A program made the position numbers and the translations under genes. This document shows, piece by piece, positions 34,942-43,869 of a DNA stretch of 64,000 nucleotides. A model generated the notes under the pieces. The model worked only from the letters and a program-made list of their open reading frames with translations, was not told where the DNA came from and searched no databases. Position 1 is the first letter of the stretch, and every line of letters starts with the position of its first letter. Source of the stretch: CAVSSX01 sp963730735 (GTDB lineage: Bacteria; Actinomycetota; Acidimicrobiia; Acidimicrobiales; RAAP-2); the NCBI GenBank assembly GCA_963730735.1, contig CAVSSX010000007.1:124001-188000 (forward strand), in the 5' to 3' direction.

Positions 34942-36024
34942 TCAGAGCAGCGGATCCAGTTCGACCGTCTCGCCGTCGCGCCACTGCCGCAGGACGAGGT
35001 ACCGGCCCTTCAGCGCACCCCGGTCCCAGCGACCGAATCCGAGTGTCGTGCCGTCATAGCCCTCGGCCGCCGGCACCATCTTGATCTCCTGCAGCCCCTC
35101 GCGGATGCCGCTGCGACTGAGCTCGGGCGCCCGAGCCACACCTTCGGCGACCAGCTGGCCCATGTCGTACCCGAAGGCCAGTGCCGCCCCCCGCGGTGGC
35201 GACTCGCCGAGCTGGCGGCGCACCTCGGCCAGGGTCGAGTTCCCGTCCGAGTGCATGTCGGGGTACACCCATCCGTCGATGTCGCGCCCGTAGTCGGCGT
35301 CGACACCGCGCATCCCGGCGGCGTTCATGACCGCCGGCACGTCGAAGCCCAGGGCGGTCCGGGCCTTGGCGACCTCGCGCCCGGCCCAGCCCAGACCCAT
35401 GTAGACGACGGCGTCGACCCGCTCGTCGACCACCGCCTGCACCTGGGCGGTGGCGTCGGAGGGCAGGGGCGGGATCGAAATGCGAGCCGAGATACCGACG
35501 CCCAGCAGCTCGCACTCGTTCTCGAAGAAGGACATGTGGCGACGCCCGATCGGCGTCCGGTCGTAGATGACCCCGAGCCGCCGGTGGCCGTTCGTCGACA
35601 GGTACCGGGCCATGAGGATCGACTCGTCCTCGTGCGAGCCGACCTGCAGGTGGAACATGTAGTCACTGCGGGCCCGCTCCGACGCCGACCAGTTGATGGC
35701 CGGCGTGGCATAGGCGTCGGCCAACGGGGTGGCCACGATGGCGTTGTCGCCGATCGCCGGACCGACGATCAACAGGACACCGGCCTCGACCAGGGCGCCG
35801 AAGGCCCGTTCGACGGCGTGGGCGGTGCCGTTGGGGAGACCCTGCTGGTACTCGTGGACGAACGCCACCTCCCGGTCGATCCGTCCGGCGGCGATCGCCG
35901 CGTCGACCGGCAGCCGCATGTCGGCCGCCAGCTGACTGTAGGTGGCGCTCGATTCGCTGCCCTCGTCGAGATCGCTCGGCCGTTCGCCGTCGTTCAGCAC
36001 CCCGATGAGAATGGGCTCGGTCAC
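34942..36024 (-). CDS. Type I periplasmic-binding-fold protein without signal peptide
   Basis: A 360-residue Liv-family ligand-binding protein. It opens EPILIGVLNDGERPSDLDEG, the normal first strand of the mature domain, with no hydrophobic segment before it. Even the longer reading to 36060 adds only a polar stretch. The protein is therefore expected in the cytoplasm, perhaps as a ligand sensor like AmiC rather than a transport subunit. No permease or ATPase gene is adjacent. The GTG at 36024 follows AGAGGGGG. Confidence 0.82.
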   Translation of the reverse strand: MTEPILIGVLNDGERPSDLDEGSESSATYSQLAADMRLPVDAAIAAGRIDREVAFVHEYQQGLPNGTAHAVERAFGALVEAGVLLIVGPAIGDNAIVATPLADAYATPAINWSASERARSDYMFHLQVGSHEDESILMARYLSTNGHRRLGVIYDRTPIGRRHMSFFENECELLGVGISARISIPPLPSDATAQVQAVVDERVDAVVYMGLGWAGREVAKARTALGFDVPAVMNAAGMRGVDADYGRDIDGWVYPDMHSDGNSTLAEVRRQLGESPPRGAALAFGYDMGQLVAEGVARAPELSRSGIREGLQEIKMVPAAEGYDGTTLGFGRWDRGALKGRYLVLRQWRDGETVELDPLL

Positions 36025-36184
36025 TGTCGTTCCCCCTCTGGTCACTGTCGTCGTCCGCACCGGCTCGACGCCCCCGGGGCGATGTTACGTCGGCCGGCGC
36101 CGAGCCCTCCGTGGCCGCGCTCGGGATCCGTTCCGGTAGGTTGCCCTCGGGGGAGGGCGTGGGGCCCACCATGAGGGAGGGCAC

Positions 36185-37300
36185 ATGGACGCCACGGCTG
36201 CTGTCCTGACGGGACCCCGTCGCATCGAGCTCGAGCGGTTCGCGATCCCCGAGCAGATCGGCGACGACGAAGCGCTGCTCGCCGTCGAGGCGACCGGTAT
36301 GTGCGGCACCGACTGGGAGCAGTACCTCGGCAACCTCGCCCCGATGGTCCCGTTCCCGGTGATCCCCGGGCACGAGACGGTCGGTCGGATCGCGGCGATC
36401 GGTGCGACGGCGGCCGCCCGGTGGGGCCTCGACGTCGGGGCCCGTGTCGCCGTCGAGTCGACCCGGCCGTGTCTGTCGTGTGCACCGTGCCTGGCCGGAC
36501 GATGGCTCTACTGCGATCAACGGGTGATCTACGGGCTCACCACGACGACCGACGCGCCGTCGCTGTCCGGAGGCTTCGGCGAGTACCTGGTGCTCCGATC
36601 GAACAGCCGCGTCTATCCGCTGCCCGAGGACCTGAGCACCGAGGACGCCGTGTTCTTCAACCCCCTGGGGGCCGGCTTCGACTGGGCCGTTCGCATCGCC
36701 GGCACCGTGGCCGGCGATGCCGTCGTCGTCTTCGGTCCAGGACAGCGCGGACTCGCCTGTGTGGTCGCCGCCAAGGAGGTCGGCGCCGAGGTCATCGTCA
36801 TGGTCGGACGCGGTCGCCGGCCCTGGAAGCTCGAGTTGGCCCGCTCCCTCGGCGCCACCCACCTCGTCGACAGCTCGTCGGAGTCGGTCGTCGACGCCGT
36901 CGAGGAGGCGACCGGTGGCCGGATGGCCGATCGCGTCGTCGACACCACCCCGGGGGCCATCCAACCGGTGCTCGACGCGCTGGCCGTCGCCCGGTCGGAG
37001 GGAACGGTCGTTCTCGCCGCCAACAAGCGGGAGACGGCCGGGTCCGGCGACGTGCTCGACCCGGTGCTCCGCAAGGCCCTCACCGTGCGCGGCGCCTACA
37101 GCGTGTCGGAGTGGGCCAAGCTGCGGGCCATCGAGGCGTTGGCCAGCCACCGCTACGACCTGTCGGCCATCCACACCCACACGATGGGCCTGGCCGAGCT
37201 GGACGTGGCCCTGCGGACCCTGGGCGGCGAGGTCGAGGGCGAGGACGCGCTGCACATCACGGTCACCGGCCTGGCGCGGCTGACGGCACGGCGACCCTGA
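36185..37300 (+). CDS. Zinc-dependent alcohol dehydrogenase
   Basis: A 371-residue medium-chain dehydrogenase. Catalytic zinc ligands are Cys in GMCGTDW and His-Glu in IPGHETVGR. A structural-zinc cluster is present (CLSCAPCLAGRWLYC). The nucleotide-binding glycines are in VVFGPGQRGLA. It oxidises an alcohol or reduces a carbonyl with NAD(P). The ATG at 36185 follows GAGGGAGGG. It is divergent from the signal-less binding protein and converges on the aldo/keto reductase. Confidence 0.9.
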   Translation: MDATAAVLTGPRRIELERFAIPEQIGDDEALLAVEATGMCGTDWEQYLGNLAPMVPFPVIPGHETVGRIAAIGATAAARWGLDVGARVAVESTRPCLSCAPCLAGRWLYCDQRVIYGLTTTTDAPSLSGGFGEYLVLRSNSRVYPLPEDLSTEDAVFFNPLGAGFDWAVRIAGTVAGDAVVVFGPGQRGLACVVAAKEVGAEVIVMVGRGRRPWKLELARSLGATHLVDSSSESVVDAVEEATGGRMADRVVDTTPGAIQPVLDALAVARSEGTVVLAANKRETAGSGDVLDPVLRKALTVRGAYSVSEWAKLRAIEALASHRYDLSAIHTHTMGLAELDVALRTLGGEVEGEDALHITVTGLARLTARRP

Positions 37301-37316
37301 CCGGGCACCCGTTCGA

Positions 37317-38327
37317 TCAGGGAGCCACCGGCCCCCGCCCGGCCCCCGTGGCGTCGATCGCCCGGGCCACCTCGGCCAGGTCCTCGGTCGACAGCTCCAG
37401 CGTGGCGGCATCCAGCCAGCCGTCGACCTGCTCGGCGTTGCGGGCGCCGACGATGGCCCCGGTGACCCCGGGCCAGGCCAGCGTCCAGGCGGTGGCCACG
37501 CTGCCGGTGGTCGTGCCGAGCCGCTGGGCCACCCGGCCGAGGGCGTCGGCCAGGGCCAGGTTGCGCTCGAGGCGACTCCCGGTGAAGTCAGGGGCCGACG
37601 ACCGCCAGTCGTCGGACGGCAGCGCCGCCGCCCGTTCGGCGGTGAAGGCCCCGGTGAGGAGGCCCGACTGCATCGGGCTGTAGACGATGACCCCGGTGCC
37701 ATGGTCGGCGCACCATGGGAGCTCGGCCTCGGCCACCACCCGGTTGATGGCCGAGAAGGGTGGCTGCAGCGTGTCGACGTGGCCGAGGGTCTCGGCCGCC
37801 TCGAGGCGCGCCGCATCGAAGTTCGAGAGACCGACGGCCCGGACCTTGCCCTCGGCCCGTAGCTCGCAGAGGGTCCCCCAATAGGCCTCGAGCGGCGTGC
37901 CGTCCTCGGGCGGCCAGTGCAGCTGGTACAGGTCGATCCGCTCGGTGGACAACCGCCGGAGCGACGCCTCGACCTCGCGTCGCAAGCTCGCCGGGTCGCC
38001 CACCCGGGCCGAGGGGGCCGTCCGGTCGGATTCGTTCCAGACCAGGCCGCACTTGGTGAACACCAACGGGCGGTCGGTCTCGGGCAGATCGGCCAGTGCC
38101 CGGGCCACGACCTCCTCGGAGTGACCCAGGCCGTAGACGGCGGCGGTGTCGATCCAGTTGATCCCGACCTCCACGGCGTGACGTATGGCGGCGATCGAGT
38201 CGTCGTCCTCCTGGGCGCCCCACCCGAAGGCCCAGTCGCCGCCGCCGATGGCCCAGGCGCCGAAGCCGACCCGGGTGACGTGCATGTCGGTCGTGCCCAA
38301 CGGCACGATCGGTAGCTCGGTGGTCAC
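37317..38327 (-). CDS. Aldo/keto reductase
   Basis: A 336-residue aldo/keto reductase. Catalytic Asp and Tyr are in WIDTAAVYGLGHSE, Lys in VFTKCGL, and His in YQLHWPPED. The cofactor end is AIVGARNAEQVDGW. It is NADPH-dependent with unknown substrate, and is only moderately similar to the reductase at 1467. It is the last gene before the housekeeping region. Confidence 0.9.
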   Translation of the reverse strand: MTTELPIVPLGTTDMHVTRVGFGAWAIGGGDWAFGWGAQEDDDSIAAIRHAVEVGINWIDTAAVYGLGHSEEVVARALADLPETDRPLVFTKCGLVWNESDRTAPSARVGDPASLRREVEASLRRLSTERIDLYQLHWPPEDGTPLEAYWGTLCELRAEGKVRAVGLSNFDAARLEAAETLGHVDTLQPPFSAINRVVAEAELPWCADHGTGVIVYSPMQSGLLTGAFTAERAAALPSDDWRSSAPDFTGSRLERNLALADALGRVAQRLGTTTGSVATAWTLAWPGVTGAIVGARNAEQVDGWLDAATLELSTEDLAEVARAIDATGAGRGPVAP

Positions 38328-38368
38328 GTGGCGTCCCTCCAGTCGTTGCTGCGTCTGCCGTATCCGGT

Positions 38369-39586
38369 CTAACCCTCTTCGTCCGACGAGCCCCGATCGG
38401 CCGCCTCGACGTCGTCCCGGGAGATCCCGAGGAGGTACAAGATGGCATCGAGGTACGGGACGTTGAGGGCGGTGTCGGCGGCGTCACGGACCACCGGCTT
38501 GGCGTTGAAGGCGATCCCGAGCCCGGCCACCGACAGCATGTCGATGTCGTTGGCGCCGTCGCCCACGGCGATCGTCTGGGCGAGCGGCACGCCGGCCAAG
38601 CCGGCGAAGCGCACCAGTGACGCCGCCTTGCCGGGCCGGTCGACGATCGGTCCGACCAGCCGGCCGGTGAGGCGACCGTCGACCATCTCGAGGTCGTTGG
38701 CCGCCGCGTGGTCGATGCCCAGCTCCTCGGCCAGGGGCGCCACCAGCTGCAGGAAGCCACCGCTGACGATGGCCGTGACGAAGCCCAGTCGCTTCAGGGT
38801 CCGGATCAGCGTCCGGGCGCCGGGGGCGAGGCGAAGTTCCGAGCGGACGGCCTCGAGCTCGTCGACCCCGATCCCGGCCAGGAGGCGGACCCGCCGTATC
38901 AGGGCGGCCTCGAAGTCGAGCTCGCCGGCCATGGCCGCCGCCGTCACCGCCGCCACCTCGTCGGCGTGGCCGGTGTGGGCGGCCAGCTGGTCGATGACCT
39001 CGCCCTGCAGGAGGGTTGAGTCCACGTCGAGGACGATCAGGTGCTTGGCCCGGCGGTGGAGGCCGGCCCGCTGCACGGCGACGTCGACCTGCAACCGGGC
39101 GGCCTCCCGGCCGAGGTCCCGTCGCAGCCGGTCGGGATCGCCCCCCGACACGAGGAGCTCGTAGCTGACGACCGGGTACGAGGCCAGGCGGACGATGCGG
39201 TCGACGTTGGTCCCGGCTGCGGCGATCTGGGCGAAGAGGCCGGCCAGGGACTCGGCCGGGAGCTCGGGGGCGAGCAGGGTGACCAGCCACCGCTCACCCC
39301 GTCGGGCGGTGGTGGTCGAGTCGAGCGGCGCCACCGTGACCGTCAGGGCGCCGGTGCCGTCCTCGCCGGTCGGTGCCCCGAGGTGGGCCGTGGCCGCTCG
39401 GAGCCGGTCCAGGTCACCCGGGTCGCCGACGACCTCGACGCAGAGGAGCAGGTGCCCGTGGACCTGGATCTGCTCGATGTCGCGGACGGCCAGGCCCAGG
39501 GGGGCGATGGTGGCGAAGAGGGCTTCGGCCAAGCCGGGCTCATCGCGGCCGCTCGCGGTGACCAGGATGGAGGTTTCGCCGCTCAT
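38369..39586 (-). CDS. serB: Phosphoserine phosphatase SerB
   Basis: A 405-residue HAD-superfamily phosphoserine phosphatase that makes L-serine, the last step of the phosphorylated pathway. ACT-like regulatory domains fill about residues 1-170. The catalytic domain shows motif I VLDVDSTLLQGE, motif II AIVSGGF, and motif IV AVGDGANDIDML. This two-part layout is typical of the long actinobacterial SerB. The ATG at 39586 opens with SGETSILVTASG, the first ACT strand. Confidence 0.93.
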   Translation of the reverse strand: MSGETSILVTASGRDEPGLAEALFATIAPLGLAVRDIEQIQVHGHLLLCVEVVGDPGDLDRLRAATAHLGAPTGEDGTGALTVTVAPLDSTTTARRGERWLVTLLAPELPAESLAGLFAQIAAAGTNVDRIVRLASYPVVSYELLVSGGDPDRLRRDLGREAARLQVDVAVQRAGLHRRAKHLIVLDVDSTLLQGEVIDQLAAHTGHADEVAAVTAAAMAGELDFEAALIRRVRLLAGIGVDELEAVRSELRLAPGARTLIRTLKRLGFVTAIVSGGFLQLVAPLAEELGIDHAAANDLEMVDGRLTGRLVGPIVDRPGKAASLVRFAGLAGVPLAQTIAVGDGANDIDMLSVAGLGIAFNAKPVVRDAADTALNVPYLDAILYLLGISRDDVEAADRGSSDEEG

Positions 39587-39644
39587 GCCGCAGCCCACCG
39601 TATTGGACGGCGGCACCCGGTTGGCAATCCGGCCCGCGGCGGGC

Positions 39645-40307
39645 TCAGCGGACGGTGGTGTCCCGCTCGTCGGTCCAACCCCGCTCGGGCGACCAGCGGC
39701 GGATGATGCGGGCTGGCACCCCGGCCACCACGCAGCGGTCGGGGATGTCGCCGCGGACCACGGCCCCGGCGGCCACCACCACGTGCTCACCGATCGTCGT
39801 CCCGGGCAGGACGACCACGTTGGCCCCGAGCCAGCTCCCCGAGCCGATCCGCACACTGGCCTCGACCGGCCACTGCCGGCCGATCGGCTCGTCGGGGTCG
39901 GCGTAGCTGTGGTTCTGGTCGGTGATGTAGACGTAGGGGCCGGTCTGGATGTCGTCGCCGATCTCGACGCTCCAATGGCCGACGATGTGGCTCCCCCGTC
40001 CGATCACGCACCGATGGCCGATGCTGACCACCGGATCGGTCGCCATCTCCTGTCCCGGGGCCATCCCGGCGGCCACGGTGGCGTGGGGGCCGATGATCGT
40101 GCCGTCGCCGATCCGGATGTAGTGCTCGTTGTAGACCGAGCCCTGGGGATAGGCCAGGCAACTTCCCCGCCCGAGGGCCCCGAAACGACGACCCCGGTCG
40201 TCGTCGGGGCCGATGGCGCCGGCCTCGGCCACCCAGTCGGTCCCCCACTGCACGGCCCGTGACGCCAGCCGCCGCACGGGTGGCGGCAACCGCCGGGCCC
40301 AGGTCAT
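39645..40307 (-). CDS. Hexapeptide-repeat acyltransferase
   Basis: A 220-residue left-handed beta-helix acyltransferase. The repeats include IGDGTIIGPHAT, IGHRCVIGRGSH, IGDDIQTGPYVY and IGSGSWLGANVV. ITDQNHSYADP holds the conserved catalytic-type His, and VVAAGAVVRGDIPDRCVVAGVPAR is the terminal signature. It transfers an acetyl or acyl group to a sugar or similar acceptor. The ending resembles the nodulation/galactoside-type acetyltransferases. It precedes serB by 58 nt on the same strand; no functional link is evident. Confidence 0.88.
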   Translation of the reverse strand: MTWARRLPPPVRRLASRAVQWGTDWVAEAGAIGPDDDRGRRFGALGRGSCLAYPQGSVYNEHYIRIGDGTIIGPHATVAAGMAPGQEMATDPVVSIGHRCVIGRGSHIVGHWSVEIGDDIQTGPYVYITDQNHSYADPDEPIGRQWPVEASVRIGSGSWLGANVVVLPGTTIGEHVVVAAGAVVRGDIPDRCVVAGVPARIIRRWSPERGWTDERDTTVR

Positions 40308-40607
40308 GGGCCGACGCTACCAAGCCCCGAACGGGCCCCGACGGGGGCGCGAGGTCCGGGTGACGCCCTCGCCCCGCCCTGGGCCGCTCCGTCGGATGCC
40401 CGTCCCCGGGGGTTGCCGATATCCTCCGCCCGGCGACGGCCACGGTCTACGGTGCCTTCGGCCACGGCCGGTGGCGACCACGCCCACCATCTCGGCCGCC
40501 GACCGGACCGGGACGGACCGGCACCGCAGCGCAGGCCGGGCCGGCCGCGGTGGCGACCAACGCCGCCCGACCAGGCTCCACGCGACGACAGGACCGACGA
40601 CCACCAC
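40308..40607. other. Divergent gap between acyltransferase and DUF3048 lipoprotein genes
   Basis: A 300-nt GC-rich gap. Open frames crossing it look like shadows of the lipoprotein frame rather than genes. Apart from a weak AGGA upstream of the lipoprotein ATG, no clear promoter, operator or RNA element was recognised. Confidence 0.4.
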
Positions 40608-41696
40608 ATGCCCAGATCGAGCAACGACCGCCCCCGCCCTTCGACACACCGACGGTGGTGGCCGGCCGTAGGGGTCCTCGGCGCCCTCGGCGCGGTGGTG
40701 CTGGCCGGTTGCTCGTCGTCGCCCACTGCGGCGCCGCCCAACAAGCAGGCCACCACGACCTCGTCGTCCTCGACCACCACCACCACCGCCCCGGGCCCAC
40801 CGTGCCCCCTGACCGGGTCGCCGTCGCCCAGCGGCAGTGTCCCGCAGCGGCCGGCCCTGGCGGTGAAGATCGACAACTACCCCGACGCCCGGCCGCAGAG
40901 CGGCCTCGACCAGGCCGACATCGTGTTCGAGGAGCCGGTGGAGGGCGGGATCACCCGCTACGCGGCCGTGTTCCAGTGCCAGGACGCCGCCTCGGTCGGC
41001 CCCGTCCGCTCGGCCCGCAACATCGACATCGGCATCCTGGGCGAGTTCGGCAAGCCGCTGCTGGCCCACGTCGGCGGGATCAACCCGGTGCTGGCCAACA
41101 TCGACGCCTCGCCCATCGTCAACGTCGATCTGGGCAGCCACGGGTCGATCATCGTGCACCCGGCCGGCCGGGTGGCGCCGTACAGCACGTACACGTCCAC
41201 CGCCGCCCTGTGGGCCCTCTACCCGACCGACACCACGGCGCCCGGGGCGGTCTTCTCGTACTCGGACGCCACCCCGGCGGGCACCCCCGTCGCCTCGGTG
41301 GCCATCCCGTTCTCCAGCACCTCGAACGTGGTCTGGCGCTACAACCCTTCGGTCCACGCGTTCCAGCGCTACTACGGCACCGTGCCCGACACCTTGGCCG
41401 ACGGCGTCCAGAACACGGCGGCCAACGTCATCGTCCAGGTCGTGCACACCACCCTCGGGCCGTGGGCGGAGAACGAGCAGGGCGGGCTCGAGGTCCAGGC
41501 CAACCTCTACCAGGGCGCCAGCGGCGCGGCCCAGGTCTACCGGGGCGGTGTCGAGATCGCCGGCACCTGGTCGCGCTCGTCGCTCTCGCAGCCGACCCAG
41601 TTCGTCGACGCCAAGGGCGCCCCGATCGCCCTGCAGCCCGGCCCGACCTGGGTCGAGCTGGTGCCCGACACGGTCACGGTCACTGTCACCCCCTGA
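40608..41696 (+). CDS. DUF3048 domain-containing lipoprotein
   Basis: A 362-residue exported lipoprotein. The signal ends in the lipobox LAGC (about residue 35), followed by a Ser/Thr-rich tether. The DUF3048 (YerB-like) domain follows: ALAVKIDNYPDARPQSGLDQ, ADIVFEEPVEGGITRYAAVF, and VGPVRSARNIDI, then the C-terminal domain. It is held on the outer face of the membrane. Its function is unknown in the family; a cell-wall role is often supposed. It converges on recA. Confidence 0.9.
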   Translation: MPRSSNDRPRPSTHRRWWPAVGVLGALGAVVLAGCSSSPTAAPPNKQATTTSSSSTTTTTAPGPPCPLTGSPSPSGSVPQRPALAVKIDNYPDARPQSGLDQADIVFEEPVEGGITRYAAVFQCQDAASVGPVRSARNIDIGILGEFGKPLLAHVGGINPVLANIDASPIVNVDLGSHGSIIVHPAGRVAPYSTYTSTAALWALYPTDTTAPGAVFSYSDATPAGTPVASVAIPFSSTSNVVWRYNPSVHAFQRYYGTVPDTLADGVQNTAANVIVQVVHTTLGPWAENEQGGLEVQANLYQGASGAAQVYRGGVEIAGTWSRSSLSQPTQFVDAKGAPIALQPGPTWVELVPDTVTVTVTP

Positions 41697-41697
41697 G

Positions 41698-41711
41698 CCC
41701 GGGGCCCCGGG
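41698..41711. terminator. GC palindrome between convergent DUF3048 and recA genes
   Basis: CCCGGGGCCCCGGG is a perfect 14-bp palindrome immediately after the lipoprotein stop. It could end transcription in both directions but has no loop or T tract, so support is weak. Confidence 0.3.
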
Positions 41712-41738
41712 TCGTCGCCCCGTGGTGGGCCGAGGTGG

Positions 41739-42804
41739 TCAGTCCAGGGAGATCGGCAGGTCGTCGGCGTCGCTCATCGCTTCGCTGAGCGCTTCGAGCT
41801 CCCCGTCCACGTCGTCGGCCGGCGTCAGGTGCTGACGCACCCGCTCGTCCACCTCGGCCATCAGCTGGGGGTTCTCCCGCAGGAAGGTCTTGGCGTTCTC
41901 CCGACCCTGCCCGAGCTGCTCACCCTCGTAGGTGAACCAAGCACCCGACTTCTTGATGAAGCCCAGATCGACGGCCACGTCGAGCAGCGAGCCCTCACGA
42001 CTGATGCCGGTCCCGTACATGATGTCGAACTCGGCCTGCTGGAACGGGCGGGCGCACTTGTTCTTGACGACCTTCACCCGGGTCCGGCTACCGATCATCT
42101 CGGCCCCGTCCTTGATGGTCTCGATCCGGCGGATGTCCAGTCGGATCGACGAGTAGAACTTCAGCGCCCGGCCGCCGGGGGTGGTCTCCGGCGAGCCGTA
42201 CATCACGCCGATCTTCTCCCGCAGCTGGTTGATGAAGATGGCGATGGTGTCGGACTTGTTCAGCGTCCCGGTCAGCTTCCGCAGGGCCTGGGACATGAGC
42301 CGGGCCTGCAGGCCGACGTGCGTGTCACCCATGTCACCCTCGATCTCGGCCCGGGGCGTGAGGGCGGCCACCGAGTCGATGACGATGACGTCGAGGGCAC
42401 CGGAGCGGATCAGCATGTCGGCGATCTCGAGTGCCTGCTCACCGGTGTCGGGCTGGGAGATGAGCAGGTCGTCGACGTTGACCCCGATGGCCCGGGCGTA
42501 TACCGGGTCCATGGCGTGCTCGGCGTCGACGTAGGCGCAGATGCCGCCGTTGCGCTGGGCCTCGGCCACGCAGTGCATGGCCAGGGTCGACTTGCCCGAG
42601 GACTCCGGGCCGATAGATCTCGACGATCCGGCCCCGGGGGAGGCCGCCGATGCCGAGCGCCAGGTCGAGGGCCAGGGCACCGGTCGGGATCGCCTCGATC
42701 CCGAGGTTGATGTTGTCCCCCATCCGCATGACCGAGCCCTTGCCGAACTGCTTCTCGATCTGACCAAGGGCCATGTCGAGTGCCTTGTCGCGCTCCTCAG
42801 CCAT
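41739..42804 (-). CDS. recA: Recombinase RecA, one frameshift
   Basis: RecA, 354 codons after removing one inserted base at about 42613. The first 60 residues (ALGQIEKQFGKGSVMRMG, then GRIVEIY) are in one frame. The rest, from Walker A GPESSGKST through VIDSVAALTPRAEIEGDMGD and GGRALKFYSS, is in another. It forms filaments on single-stranded DNA, drives recombination and triggers LexA cleavage. A true break in recA is improbable in this otherwise intact locus, so the insertion is read as sequence error. A LexA box lies 100 nt upstream. The ATG at 42804 follows GAGGAG. Confidence 0.93.
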
Positions 42805-42903
42805 TCGCTGCGTCTCCTCGTGCTCGGTGGATCGTGGTTACCGGGGCGACCCTAGAGAGGGGGTGTCACAGCGGGTCCGCGTGCGCCCGTCGTCAGTGTA
42901 GAT

Positions 42904-42917
42904 CGAACACCTGTTCG
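42904..42917. promoter_or_regulatory. LexA-binding site (SOS box) of recA
   Basis: CGAACACCTGTTCG fits the actinobacterial and Bacillus-type LexA consensus CGAAC-N4-GTTCG exactly. It lies 100 nt upstream of the recA ATG, as expected for damage-inducible control of recA. Confidence 0.85.
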
Positions 42918-42998
42918 TAGGTGGGATGTTTCCCACCGCCCACCGACGGCCGGGGTGGTTCGGGCCCGGAGATCCGGCCCGGGGCCGTCTTCTCGACC

Positions 42999-43256
42999 CT
43001 AGCGACCAGTCGACCGCAGTGGTTCGACCGGGGCGAGCAAGGCGGCCGGCTCGACGCCGAGGCGCTCGGCCACCCGCTCGACCGTCTGCAGGGTGACGTT
43101 GCGCTCCCCGCGCTCGAGTCCCCCCATGTAGGTCCGGTGGATGCCGAGCAGATCGGCGAACGCCTCCTGGCTGAGCCCGACGGCGGCCCGGTGGCGTCGG
43201 AGGTTGCGGCCGAGGCGCCGCTGGAGTTCGCCTTCCACCCCCTGAACTTCTCGCAT
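42999..43256 (-). CDS. XRE-family helix-turn-helix regulator
   Basis: An 85-residue single-domain Cro/CI-type DNA-binding protein. The helix-turn-helix is LSQEAFADLLGIHRTYMGG followed by LERGERNVTLQTVERVAERL. The ATG at 43256 is the first plausible start. A 10-bp-arm inverted repeat (43257-43290) begins one base upstream of that start, which would let the protein shut off its own gene. Small HTH genes are common between cinA and recA in actinomycetes. Target genes other than itself are unknown. Confidence 0.85.
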   Translation of the reverse strand: MREVQGVEGELQRRLGRNLRRHRAAVGLSQEAFADLLGIHRTYMGGLERGERNVTLQTVERVAERLGVEPAALLAPVEPLRSTGR

Positions 43257-43290
43257 TGCTACTGATACGTCTACAGATGGATCAGTAGCA
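43257..43290. promoter_or_regulatory. Inverted repeat at the XRE gene start, candidate autoregulatory operator
   Basis: TGCTACTGAT and its exact complement ATCAGTAGCA are separated by 14 nt. The repeat touches the XRE start codon and lies in a marked A/T-rich island, where its promoter is expected. The opposite-strand gene at 43456 could also be controlled. Confidence 0.7.
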
Positions 43291-43455
43291 TCCCGGGCTC
43301 GGTCCGCCCGGACGGGCGCGTCACATCGGACTGGTAGGCCACCGGTCGAGACCGCCAACCCCCCTGAGGGCGCCGTCGGTCGCACTCGTGTCGCGCCGTG
43401 GTCCCGGCCACGGTGGCCACCACCGAACGCGCATCGAAACAGAGAGGAAGCGCAC

Positions 43456-43848
43456 ATGGCGACCGATGACGGCGAACAGATGGCCGACGCGGAATGGCAA
43501 CTCGAGATCGAGACCCGGCTGGTGGCCGTCGAGCGGGTGCTCACCCACCTCACGGGCGAGGTCCGGACCCGACGGCTGGTGGTCGGCGATGCGAGCGGGC
43601 CACGCATCGTCGGCGAGGTCCGCTCGGGCACCGCCGAGTTCCGGGTCGAGGGCACCGCCCACCGTCACGGGCGACCGGCGGTCGTGCTCTTCGCCAACCC
43701 CGGCGACCGTCCCTCGGCGGCGGCCGGCGTGGCGGCGGGGATCGGCATCCAGTTGTGGGCCCGGGGTGACAGCATCGGCGAGCTCGACGCCGCGCCCGAC
43801 GCCGGTGACCGGTGGCATCCCCACCTCCACCTGGGCGGCGACGACTGA
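43456..43848 (+). CDS. Hypothetical protein
   Basis: A 130-residue soluble protein not recognised. The first 35 residues (ADAEWQLEIETRLVAVERVL) look helical and could form a short coiled coil. The rest is rich in beta-type sequence: RLVVGDASGPRIVGEV, AEFRVEGTAHRHGRPA, and GIQLWARGDSIGELDA. The ATG follows AGAGGAAG and the codon use is normal, so it is a real gene. It is divergent from the XRE gene across the shared inverted repeat and converges on the gene at 43870. Confidence 0.65.
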   Translation: MATDDGEQMADAEWQLEIETRLVAVERVLTHLTGEVRTRRLVVGDASGPRIVGEVRSGTAEFRVEGTAHRHGRPAVVLFANPGDRPSAAAGVAAGIGIQLWARGDSIGELDAAPDAGDRWHPHLHLGGDD

Positions 43849-43869
43849 CCGGTCGGGTGACGACCTGGG

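Noticed and set aside
41698..41711. Palindrome as a restriction or replication site of note
   Set aside because: A 14-bp GC palindrome in DNA this GC-rich may arise by chance; only a weak terminator call is kept.
42605..42620. Programmed frameshifting or an intein in recA
   Set aside because: A single inserted base without slippery sequence or intein motifs, and eight other similar +1 breaks in the window, make error the simpler reading.
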